A stretch of DNA of 64,000 bases from Streptomyces rimosus (GTDB taxonomy: Bacteria > Actinomycetota > Actinomycetes > Streptomycetales > Streptomycetaceae). Under the pieces are notes generated by a model. That model was not told where the DNA came from and searched no databases. It was given only the letters and a program-made list of their open reading frames with translations. Position numbers and translations under genes: made by a program. Positions 18,681-26,572 of this stretch are shown here, piece by piece. The stretch is taken from positions 7,322,501 to 7,386,500 of the forward strand of contig NZ_CP023688.1 of the NCBI RefSeq assembly GCF_008704655.1, in the 5' to 3' direction. Every line of letters starts with the position of its first letter. Position 1 is the first letter of the stretch.

Positions 18681-19666
18681 CCAGTTCTGAAACATCCGGA
18701 GCGGCCGGGACGGCCGATACGGCCGGCGCGCGTACCGCGGCGCCGGCACACGGCACCGGCCGGACAGCGGAGGACGGGCAGCGCACCGTCTTCCTGCTCG
18801 CGCACACCGGCCGCCCCGCGGCCGTGCGCAGCGCCGAACTCGTCGTCCAGGGGCTGCTGCGCAGCGGCATCGGCGTACGGGTGCTGGCCGAGGAAGCGGC
18901 CGACCTGCCGCTGCCGGCGTCCGTGGAACGCGTCGAGTCCGAGCAGTGCGCGGCCGAGGGCTGCGAACTGCTCGTCGTCCTCGGCGGCGACGGCACACTG
19001 CTGCGCGGCGCGGACTTCGCCCGCACGTCCGGGGTGCCGATGCTCGGCGTCAACCTCGGCCGGGTCGGCTTCCTCGCGGAGGCCGAACGCGACGACCTGG
19101 ACAAGGTCGTCGACCGGGTCGTCACCCGCTCCTACGAGGTCGAGGAGCGGATGACCCTCGACGTGCTCGTCCGCAACAACGGCAGCATCGCGCACACCGA
19201 CTGGGCGCTGAACGAGGCGTCGGTGGAGAAGGCCGCGCGCGAACGGATGCTGGAGGTCGTCACGGAGGTCGACGGGCGGCCCGTCTCGCGCTTCGGCGGC
19301 GACGGCGTGGTGTGCGCGACACCGACCGGCTCCACCGCCTACGCCTTCTCGGCGGGGGGTCCGGTGGTCTGGCCCGAGGTCGAGGCGCTGCTGATGGTGC
19401 CGATCAGCGCCCACGCGCTGTTCGCCAAGCCGCTGGTCACCTCGCCGGACTCGGTGCTGGCGGTGGAGGTGCAGCCCAAGACGCCGCACGGCGTGCTGTG
19501 GTGCGACGGCCGCCGCAGCGTCGAACTCCCCGCCGGCGCCCGCGTCGAGGTCCGCCGCGGCGCGGTCCCCGTACGCCTCGCCCGCCTGCACCACGCTTCC
19601 TTCACGGACCGCCTGGTCGCCAAGTTCGCCCTGCCGGTGGCGGGGTGGCGAGGGGCACCGCAGTAG
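18677..19666 (+). CDS. nadK: NAD kinase (ATP/polyphosphate-type)
   Basis: This enzyme phosphorylates NAD to NADP. The GGDGT motif is in LVVLGGDGTLLRGA and is followed by LGVNLGRVGFLAEAE. The second signature is CATPTGSTAYAFSAGGP. Start TTG 18677 overlaps the tlyA stop and gives 329 residues, with about 35 N-terminal residues that are low complexity. The tlyA-nadK-recN order is the standard actinobacterial arrangement. Here a minus-strand block is inserted between nadK and recN, and the nadK 3' end overlaps the antisense CPBP gene by 65 bp. Confidence 0.95.
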   Translation: MTSSETSGAAGTADTAGARTAAPAHGTGRTAEDGQRTVFLLAHTGRPAAVRSAELVVQGLLRSGIGVRVLAEEAADLPLPASVERVESEQCAAEGCELLVVLGGDGTLLRGADFARTSGVPMLGVNLGRVGFLAEAERDDLDKVVDRVVTRSYEVEERMTLDVLVRNNGSIAHTDWALNEASVEKAARERMLEVVTEVDGRPVSRFGGDGVVCATPTGSTAYAFSAGGPVVWPEVEALLMVPISAHALFAKPLVTSPDSVLAVEVQPKTPHGVLWCDGRRSVELPAGARVEVRRGAVPVRLARLHHASFTDRLVAKFALPVAGWRGAPQ

Positions 19667-20489
19667 GGGGTTCGTGGGCTTCACGGCTGTTCTTACGGGG
19701 CGTGGTCCTGGGTCTTGCGCCCAGGACCACGACCGCGGCCGTGAGCGTCGCCAGCAGGCCGTGGAGCAGCGCGGGCGCGGGCTGGTCCGGGTAGCCGGGG
19801 AACAGGGACTGGGCGAGGTTGATCGTGGTGTGCACGACGACCGCGATGAGTACGGCGCCGCCGGCGTTGGCGACCAGCCGGACGATCAGGACCCGCACCG
19901 CGACCGATCCGAGCACCTGGCCGGCGATCCACGGGGCCGACCTGCCCGCCTGGACGTATGCGACCAGGTGCCAGGCCGCCCATATCAGCCCGATCACCAG
20001 CCCGGCGCCGAGCGCTCCGTAGCGCTCCTGCACGGGCCGCAGGAGATAGCCCGTCCAGCCCGCCTCCTCGGCCAGTGCGGCGAGGAGGTACAGGGCGAGC
20101 AGCAGCGGTAGGGACGCGAGCGGGGAGTGCGACCCGCTGGGCGGCTTCCCGGCCAGTGTTATCAGCCCGTAGGTCACGAGGAGCAGGGCCGGGACCAGGA
20201 GGACGGCGGTGGCCCACAAGGCGCGACGCGAGGTTCCGGCCCCGGAGACGGCCCGCTTCATCAGCCGCCGCACCCCGGCCCCGCCCTCCTCCCGGAAGGC
20301 GAGGATCAGGGCCACCGTGACCGGCAGGACGAACTGGAACGCGCTCACCGGCATGCCCATCGGCAGCGCGCCGGTCCCGTCGACGACAGCCCCGGCCAGC
20401 CAGAACGGGACGGAGAAGACGGCTAGCAGCGTGACGAACGCCAGCGGTGATCTGCCGCTCGCCGATCCGCTCGCCGAGGCCCGGGTCAT
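19602..20489 (-). CDS. CPBP family intramembrane glutamic protease
   Basis: This 295-residue polytopic protein of the CAAX-protease/bacteriocin-processing (Abi) family has the three motifs. AEEAGWTGYLLRP holds the paired glutamates, GLIWAAWHLVAY holds a catalytic histidine, and VVHTTINLAQSLF is the last conserved segment. About eight hydrophobic segments are visible. The Pro/Arg-rich C-terminal tail lies within the sequence antisense to nadK, so the last 20 residues may not be conserved. The start ATG 20489 overlaps the S41 peptidase stop by four bases. Substrates are unknown. Confidence 0.88.
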   Translation of the reverse strand: MTRASASGSASGRSPLAFVTLLAVFSVPFWLAGAVVDGTGALPMGMPVSAFQFVLPVTVALILAFREEGGAGVRRLMKRAVSGAGTSRRALWATAVLLVPALLLVTYGLITLAGKPPSGSHSPLASLPLLLALYLLAALAEEAGWTGYLLRPVQERYGALGAGLVIGLIWAAWHLVAYVQAGRSAPWIAGQVLGSVAVRVLIVRLVANAGGAVLIAVVVHTTINLAQSLFPGYPDQPAPALLHGLLATLTAAVVVLGARPRTTPRKNSREAHEPPTAVPLATPPPAGRTWRPGGP

Positions 20490-22051
20490 GGCTTCTCCTG
20501 GTGGCCGGACAGCAGGGCGCGAGCCCGCGCGAGGGCCGGATCGCGCCGGGACGCCAGGTCCTCGGGTGTGAAGACCGGCGTGCGGACGGTCGGGGGTATG
20601 CCCGTGCCGTCGAAGGTGCGGCCGTCGGCGGTCAGGAACTCCTCGTTCGGCAGGGCGAACTTCCAGCCGTTCGGCAGCGTGCGGTCCAGGGTGTCGGAGA
20701 AGACGCCTTGGGTGTTCTCGCCGATCCGGGCCGGTGCGGGCGTACGGCCCAGCAGGGACTGGGTGAAGGTCTCGCCCGCGCTGATCGTCAGCGGCCCGGT
20801 CAGCAGCGCCAGCGGGCCCGTGTAGCGCGGGCCGTCGTGCGGGCGTATCCGCGCGGGCTCGTCGGGGGTGAACTTCCGCGCGTCAGCTGGGTCGTTGCGG
20901 GCGTGTTTGCGATAGGCGAGGTACGGGCGGCCGGTCAGCCGGGCGGCGACGCGCAGCCCGAGCTGGTCCGAACCGCCGCCGTTCAGCCGCAGATCGACGA
21001 CCAGGCCGCGCAGCGCCTTCGGGCCGGACGTACGGGCCTTGGTGAACACCGCGTCCAGCGCGCGGTCCAGCTCCGCCACATCGCTGTCGTAGTCCTCCCG
21101 GTCCGTGTAGCCCTGGAAGGACGTGATGCGCAGATAGCCGAGCCGGTCGGGAAGGTCGGCGTACGAAAGCGCGCCGCCGGCCCACTGCTGTCGGGTGACA
21201 CCCGGGCCGAGCCCGGCGGCGATCGCCGCGTCCACCTGCTTGAGGAACGCCGGGGTGGGGAGGGCCGTCCCGGGCCGCGAGCCCGCGTACACCCGGCCGG
21301 GGCCCGCGGACAGGCGGGTGTGCCCGTCGTGCAGCGGCTCGATCATTTCCCGCAGGATCGCGAAGAGTTCGTCGTCCGTGGTCCGCGCCGTGACACGCGG
21401 CCGGTAGCGGTCGCGGACCGCGGCCCAGTCGGTCTTCTTGGCGGCGAAGAACGGATAGTTCTCGGCGTAGGTACGCCAGAAGACGTCGAAGACCGTACGC
21501 GGATCCTTCGCCGGGGGCTGGTGGCAGCGGGCGGGCAGCCCGGCGATCCGGTGCAGGGTGCGGTGGCCGACGTTGTCCTGAATGCTCAGACGGGCCTCGT
21601 CGCCGCCGCGCGGTACGACCGTGATGCGCGCGCCGTCCGGCACGGCGAAGTCGGCCCGGCCCCCGGCACCCGGCGGGCCCGTACGGACGCCGCGCACGGA
21701 GCCGGGGAGGCAGCTGACGGCCGTGGTCTCGTACGTACGCAGCTGACGGCCGTCGATCGTGACGAGGCTGCCGTATCCGTCCGTCCGCCATACGCCCTCC
21801 AGGGAGGCCGGAGAGGGCCGCTGGGCCGAGTGGCCCGGCCGGCCCGGCTGGTCCGTGTGCGCCGAGGCGGGAGGCGTGCAGGCGACGGTCAGGGTGGTCA
21901 GAGCGGTCACGGTCGCCAGGGCCGCGAGGGTGATCCCTGAGGGCCGCGGGCGGGTGGTGCGGCGGGCGGTCGCCGACGTCGGTCCGGGCTGGTGCGGGTG
22001 AGCATGCGGCTGCGGGCGAGAGTGCTGGTGCGTATGCGGGTGTGTGGCCAT
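20486..22051 (-). CDS. S41 family (C-terminal-processing/tricorn-like) peptidase, probable lipoprotein
   Basis: This 521-residue protein has a His/Pro/Thr-rich cytoplasmic N terminus (residues 1-40). A hydrophobic stretch with a possible lipobox (LTVAC) follows, then a secreted S41 peptidase. LRGLVVDLRLNGGGSDQLG is the structural motif before the active site, LTISAGETFTQSL contains the expected nucleophile serine, and ARIGENTQGVFSD carries the conserved Glu. No PDZ domain is obvious. The start ATG 22051 has GGGGGA upstream. It lies 53 bp after the FtsX-like permease gene and overlaps the CPBP gene, giving a three-gene envelope operon with two proteases. Confidence 0.88.
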   Translation of the reverse strand: MATHPHTHQHSRPQPHAHPHQPGPTSATARRTTRPRPSGITLAALATVTALTTLTVACTPPASAHTDQPGRPGHSAQRPSPASLEGVWRTDGYGSLVTIDGRQLRTYETTAVSCLPGSVRGVRTGPPGAGGRADFAVPDGARITVVPRGGDEARLSIQDNVGHRTLHRIAGLPARCHQPPAKDPRTVFDVFWRTYAENYPFFAAKKTDWAAVRDRYRPRVTARTTDDELFAILREMIEPLHDGHTRLSAGPGRVYAGSRPGTALPTPAFLKQVDAAIAAGLGPGVTRQQWAGGALSYADLPDRLGYLRITSFQGYTDREDYDSDVAELDRALDAVFTKARTSGPKALRGLVVDLRLNGGGSDQLGLRVAARLTGRPYLAYRKHARNDPADARKFTPDEPARIRPHDGPRYTGPLALLTGPLTISAGETFTQSLLGRTPAPARIGENTQGVFSDTLDRTLPNGWKFALPNEEFLTADGRTFDGTGIPPTVRTPVFTPEDLASRRDPALARARALLSGHQEKP

Positions 22052-22104
22052 GATGTGTCCCCCGATGGTGTTTCGTACGGTTCGTCGGCGAGGTGCCGGG
22101 CCGG

Positions 22105-23562
22105 TCAGGCCGCCGCCAGCGTCTCCGTCGCGCGGCGACGCAGGGTCGCGTGGACCGGGAGGCCGGTGGCGAGCAGGGTCAGCAGGAGCACGCCGCCGGA
22201 TATGCCGAGGACCGTCGTCCAGGGGAGGTACGGCAGGGCGCTTCCGTACGCGGAGCGCAGGAGCGGGGCCAGGGTGCAGAGCGCGATGGCGGTGCCCAGG
22301 AGCAGGGCCGTGGCCGCGACGACGGCCGACTCCCAGGCGGCCATGGACCGCAGCCGGAGCGGGTGGGTGCCGATCAGGCGGAGCAGCGCCAGGTCGCGGC
22401 GGCGCTCGGTGGTGATCATGGCGAGGGTGTTGGCCGCGGCGATGGCGGCGAAGCCCGCGTAGAGACCGGTGACCGCGTAGTCCATCCAGACCGACGGTGC
22501 CGGGCCCGCGGAGCCGGTGCGGTGCAGGGCGGTGGTGTGCATCGCGATCTTCGTCGTGCCGAACGCGACGACCAGCACCAGCGGGACCACGGCGGCGGAG
22601 AAGCGGCGGGACTGGGTCGTCACGTTCAGCATGGCCAGTTCGGCGGAGCTGCCGAGGCGGTCCGCCGACCGGGCGACCAGCCAGGCCACCGGGCCGACGA
22701 TGCGGGGCCCGAGCAGGCCGACGCCGAAGCAGAACAGCAGCAGCACGAGGAACGCACCCTGGCCCGCCTTCTCCGGCTGCCGGGCCAGGACCGAGGAGAC
22801 GACCACGCCGCCCGCCACCGCGGCCAGCCCCAGCGGCAGCCGCAGCAGCCCCAGCTCGCGCCGGCCCGCCGCGGCCTCCTCCAGGGCGCGCGCGGGACGC
22901 AGCCCGGCGAAGCGGCTCGCGGCGAGCACGCCCGCGAGGGCCGAGGTGACCGTCGCCACCGCCAGGCACACGGGCAGCGCCACCCAGCTGAACGTGAAGG
23001 CGACGCCGGGCGGGATCAGGCCGTGGTCCGCCATGCCCCCGAACCACCAGCGCGCCAGCACCCCGCCGAGCGCGAACCCGGCCACGGCGGAGGGCACCGC
23101 GGCTGCCACGGCCTGCGCCGCGACCGCGCGCCGGATCTGCCACGGCCGGGCGCCGATCGCCCGCAGCATCGCGAATTCGCGGTGCTGCTGGGTGACGGCC
23201 GTGCCCATCGTCGAAGCGATCACGAACACCGACAGATAGACCGAGACGATCAGGAAACCGGCGGCCATGACGCCGATCTCGGAGGCGGCCATGGCGCGCC
23301 GGGCGGCGGGCGGGACGTCTTCCGCGCCGGTCGCCGCCAGCAGCATGGTCGAGGCGCTGACCACGGTGGCCGCGAACAGGGCCGCGAGCGCCGTGCCGGT
23401 GAAGGACGCCCGGTGCCCGCGCAGCGCCGCCCGCGCCAGCCCGCTGGTCGCCCGGCCCTTGGCCGGCGGCCCGTCCGCACCGGCTCCGGCCTTCGCCCCG
23501 CCTCCCGTCCCGGCGCGGAACCCCGCCCCCGAACGGGGTCCCGCTGCACTTCCCCCGGACAT
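22105..23562 (-). CDS. FtsX/MacB-type ABC transporter permease without adjacent ATPase
   Basis: This 485-residue membrane protein has two copies of the FtsX-like four-helix arrangement. QQHREFAMLRAIGARPWQIR in the first half and ERRRDLALLRLIGTHPLRLR in the second are the cytoplasmic coupling helices of this family. The start ATG 23562 has GGAAGGG upstream; the much longer open frame is antisense to recN and is rejected. Such permeases normally work with a LolD/MacB-type ATPase encoded next door, which is missing here. It is first in an operon with the S41 and CPBP proteases, suggesting an envelope lipoprotein- or peptide-handling role (inference). Confidence 0.88.
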   Translation of the reverse strand: MSGGSAAGPRSGAGFRAGTGGGAKAGAGADGPPAKGRATSGLARAALRGHRASFTGTALAALFAATVVSASTMLLAATGAEDVPPAARRAMAASEIGVMAAGFLIVSVYLSVFVIASTMGTAVTQQHREFAMLRAIGARPWQIRRAVAAQAVAAAVPSAVAGFALGGVLARWWFGGMADHGLIPPGVAFTFSWVALPVCLAVATVTSALAGVLAASRFAGLRPARALEEAAAGRRELGLLRLPLGLAAVAGGVVVSSVLARQPEKAGQGAFLVLLLFCFGVGLLGPRIVGPVAWLVARSADRLGSSAELAMLNVTTQSRRFSAAVVPLVLVVAFGTTKIAMHTTALHRTGSAGPAPSVWMDYAVTGLYAGFAAIAAANTLAMITTERRRDLALLRLIGTHPLRLRSMAAWESAVVAATALLLGTAIALCTLAPLLRSAYGSALPYLPWTTVLGISGGVLLLTLLATGLPVHATLRRRATETLAAA

Positions 23563-23727
23563 CTGCACACCCTTCCGATCGTGTTCTCTTTCCAGCGTGA
23601 CGGGCGGGGAGGGGGCTCCACCATGAGGTATCCACCCGTTCCTGGGGTGGGGTTTTCCGCAGGACGGAGGGCCGTGGCGAGGGGCGGCCGTCGCGGGGCG
23701 GGCCCGGGACCTCGTAAGGTCGTATCC

Positions 23728-25467
23728 GTGTTGGAGGAGATGCGGATCAGGTCCCTGGGCGTCATTGACGATGCCGTCGTCGAGCTGTCGCCGGGTTTCA
23801 CGGCGGTGACCGGCGAGACGGGCGCGGGCAAGACCATGGTCGTCACCAGCCTCGGGCTGCTGCTCGGCGGGCGCGCCGACCCCGCCCTGGTGCGGATCGG
23901 CGCCAAGTCGGCGGTCGTGGAGGGCCGCATAGCGGTCGCCCCCGCCGCGCCGGCCGCGGTGCGCGCCGAGGAGGCGGGCGCCGAGCTGGACGACGGGACG
24001 CTGCTGATCAGCCGCACGGTCTCGGCCGAGGGCCGCTCGCGCGCCCACGTCGGCGGACGTTCCGTACCGGTCGGACTGCTGGGGGAGTTGGCGGACGACC
24101 TGGTCGCCGTGCACGGCCAGACCGACCAGCAGGGGCTGCTGCGCCCGGCCCGCCAGCGGCAGGCCCTGGACCGTTACGCGGGCGACGCGGTCTCCCTGCC
24201 GCTCGCCGAGTACACCGCCGCCTACCGCCGTCTGCGCGCCGTCGCCGCCGAGCTGGACGAGCTGACGACCCTGGCCCGCGAGCGCGCGCAGGAGGCCGAC
24301 CTGCTGCGCTTCGGCCTGGAGGAGATCGCCGCGGTCGAACCGCAGCCCGACGAGGACACCGAGCTGGCCGCCGAGGCCGAACGGCTCGGCCACGCGGAGT
24401 CCCTGGCCTCCGCCGCCGCGGCCGCGCACGCCGCGCTGGCCGGCAACCCCGAGGACCTGGAGGCCGTGGACGCCACCACCCTGGTCGCGGGCGCGCACCG
24501 GGCGCTGGACGCCGTACGCAGCCACGACCCGGCGCTGTCCGCGCTCACCGAGCGGCTGGGCGAGATCGGCATCCTGATGGCGGACGTGGCGGGCGAACTG
24601 GCCAGCTATGCGGACGGGCTGGACGCCGACCCGCTGCGGCTGGCGGCCGTGGAGGAGCGCCGCGCCGCCCTCACACACCTGACACGCAAGTACGGCGAGG
24701 ACATCGCCGCCGTGCTGGCCTGGGCCGAGGAGGGCGCGGCCCGCCTCGCCGAACTGGACGGCGACGACGACCGGATCGGCGAGCTGACCGCCGAGCGGGA
24801 CGAGCTGCGCGCGGAACTGGGTCGCCTGGCGCAGGCGTTGACGGACGCCCGCGAGGCGTCGGCGAAGCGATTCGCCGACGCGGTGACGGCCGAGCTGGCC
24901 GAGCTGGCCATGCCGCACGCCCGGGTGAGCGTACGGATCACCCAGACCGAGACCGCCGACGAGGACGACGGCATCGAGGTCGGCGGCCGTACGGTCGCCT
25001 TCGGCCCCACCGGCGCCGACGAGGTGGAACTCCTCCTCGCGCCGCACCCCGGCACCCCGCCCCGGCCGATCGCCAAGGGCGCCTCGGGAGGTGAACTCTC
25101 CCGCGTGATGCTCGCGGTGGAGGTCGTCTTCGCCGGTTCCGACCCGGTACCGACGTATCTGTTCGACGAGGTGGACGCGGGCGTCGGCGGCAAGGCGGCG
25201 GTGGAGGTCGGCCGCCGGCTGGCACGCCTGGCCCGGTCGGCGCAGGTCGTGGTGGTCACCCACCTCCCGCAGGTCGCCGCGTTCGCCGACCGCCAGCTGC
25301 TCGTGGAGAAGACCCACGACGGTTCGGTGACGCGCAGCGGCGTCACGGTCCTGGAGGGCGAGGAGCGGGTCCGCGAACTGTCCCGCATGCTCGCGGGCCA
25401 GGAGGACTCCGAGACGGCCCGGGCCCATGCGGAGGAACTCCTCGAAACCGCCCGCGCCGGGCGCTGA
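23728..25467 (+). CDS. recN: DNA repair protein RecN
   Basis: This SMC-like ATPase for double-strand-break repair has 579 residues. Walker A is GETGAGKTM near residue 30. A long helical coiled-coil centre (residues about 150-370) follows, then the signature KGASGGELSRVMLA, Walker B TYLFDEVDAGVGG and VTHLPQVAAFAD. Start GTG 23728 has AAGG eight bases upstream. An ATG at 23740 has its purine run only two bases away and is less likely. It is the core gene following nadK in actinobacterial order, divergent from the FtsX-like operon. Confidence 0.95.
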   Translation: MLEEMRIRSLGVIDDAVVELSPGFTAVTGETGAGKTMVVTSLGLLLGGRADPALVRIGAKSAVVEGRIAVAPAAPAAVRAEEAGAELDDGTLLISRTVSAEGRSRAHVGGRSVPVGLLGELADDLVAVHGQTDQQGLLRPARQRQALDRYAGDAVSLPLAEYTAAYRRLRAVAAELDELTTLARERAQEADLLRFGLEEIAAVEPQPDEDTELAAEAERLGHAESLASAAAAAHAALAGNPEDLEAVDATTLVAGAHRALDAVRSHDPALSALTERLGEIGILMADVAGELASYADGLDADPLRLAAVEERRAALTHLTRKYGEDIAAVLAWAEEGAARLAELDGDDDRIGELTAERDELRAELGRLAQALTDAREASAKRFADAVTAELAELAMPHARVSVRITQTETADEDDGIEVGGRTVAFGPTGADEVELLLAPHPGTPPRPIAKGASGGELSRVMLAVEVVFAGSDPVPTYLFDEVDAGVGGKAAVEVGRRLARLARSAQVVVVTHLPQVAAFADRQLLVEKTHDGSVTRSGVTVLEGEERVRELSRMLAGQEDSETARAHAEELLETARAGR

Positions 25468-25527
25468 ACCGGCAGGGGAAACCATCCCCCTGACCGGTAC
25501 CGGCCCCTGCCCCCTAGCCTGACGACC

Positions 25528-26310
25528 ATGATCACAACGCTGCCCAAGGCTCTTCCCCTCGGCACCGCCGCGGCCGTCACCCGCGCCGCGTACGGCCTGC
25601 TCCGGCGCCGGGCGCCCGGCGGGCGTGGACGCTGGGAGCGGACGAACTACGCAGGCCGCACGGTCGACCTGTACAGCGGCCCGGCCGTCGTGCTGGGCAC
25701 CGCCGCCGCGGCCGTGACCGCGCCCGGGCTGCCCGCCCGTACGCGCGGCGCGGCGGCGCTGGCCGTCCTGGCGGCGGGCGGCTGCGGCCTGTACGACGAC
25801 CTCGCCGGGGCGGGCGACCCGCGGCGCGGCTTCCGGGCGCACCTGTCGGCCCTGCGCGACGGGGAGTTGACCAGCGGCGCGGTGAAGCTGTTCGGCATCG
25901 GCGCGGCCGGGCTGGCCGCCGGGGCGCTGGTCAAGGACCGGCCCCTGGACAAGGCGCTGGCCGGAGTGGTGATCGCGGGCGCCGCGCACTTCGTGAACCT
26001 GGTGGACGTACGGCCGGGCCGGGCGCCCGCCGCCACGCTCGCCGCCGCGGCGCCGGGTCTGCTGCGGAGCGGACCGGCCGGGGCCCTGTCCGCCGCTCCG
26101 GCAGGGGCCGCGGCCGCGGTTCTCGCGGACGACCTGGGGGAGCGCAGCATGATCGGCGACGCGGGCGCCCACGCGCTGGGCGCGGGCCTCGGCCTCGCCA
26201 TCGCCACCGGATACGGCCGTACGGGGCTGGCCGCGCACGCCGCCGCCCTGGTCGTGGCCGCCGCTGCCGGTGACCGGATCAGCCGGGCGGCGGGTGCTGC
26301 CGGCGCGTAA
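25528..26310 (+). CDS. MraY/WecA-like (glycosyltransferase 4 superfamily) membrane protein
   Basis: This 260-residue, Ala/Gly-rich, multi-membrane protein retains GLYDDLAGAGDPRRGFRAHL, resembling the first Asp-rich motif of polyprenyl-phosphate sugar-phosphate transferases, and SMIGDAGAHALGAGLG, resembling the GDxG motif. It is shorter than MraY or WecA (usually over 320 residues) and lacks a clear C-terminal HIH motif, so activity is uncertain. TAGCCT lies seven bases before ATG 25528 with no Shine-Dalgarno, suggesting a leaderless transcript. It sits between recN and a GT4 glycosyltransferase; a role in envelope glycan synthesis is inference. Confidence 0.72.
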   Translation: MITTLPKALPLGTAAAVTRAAYGLLRRRAPGGRGRWERTNYAGRTVDLYSGPAVVLGTAAAAVTAPGLPARTRGAAALAVLAAGGCGLYDDLAGAGDPRRGFRAHLSALRDGELTSGAVKLFGIGAAGLAAGALVKDRPLDKALAGVVIAGAAHFVNLVDVRPGRAPAATLAAAAPGLLRSGPAGALSAAPAGAAAAVLADDLGERSMIGDAGAHALGAGLGLAIATGYGRTGLAAHAAALVVAAAAGDRISRAAGAAGA

Positions 26311-26364
26311 CGGCCGGACCCCGCACCAGGTCACTGCCGCTGGGCCAGAGGGGTGGCCGGTTTG

Positions 26365-26400
26365 TCGCCCATATGGGTGGTCACGTGAGTGTATGGGCGA
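26365..26400. promoter_or_regulatory. Nested palindromes upstream of glycosyltransferase gene
   Basis: TCGCCCATA (26365-26373) and its inverted partner TATGGGCGA (26392-26400) flank two further palindromes, CCCATATGGG (26368-26377) and TCACGTGA (26381-26388). This lies in the 262-bp gap before the glycosyltransferase gene. It looks like a dimeric-regulator operator, though a transcript hairpin is possible. The regulator is not identified. Confidence 0.5.
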
Positions 26401-26572
26401 TGTGTGCCTTCGGAACGGCCCGTCGGCGGTGCCGCATTCACGGGCGGGGCTGGCATCCTGGGCCCAGCGTGTGCGGCGCACGGCCGCGCGCCGCCCCCAC
26501 GGGCCTCGTCCCGGGCGGCGGCGGGCCCCGCGGCGCCGCCCGACCTGACACCGAATCTGGAGCCCCGCCCAC

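Noticed and set aside
20486..23635. 1049-codon frame including the S41 peptidase
   Set aside because: The N-terminal half is an out-of-frame reading of the FtsX-like permease. The peptidase has its own ATG with GGGGGA at 22051.
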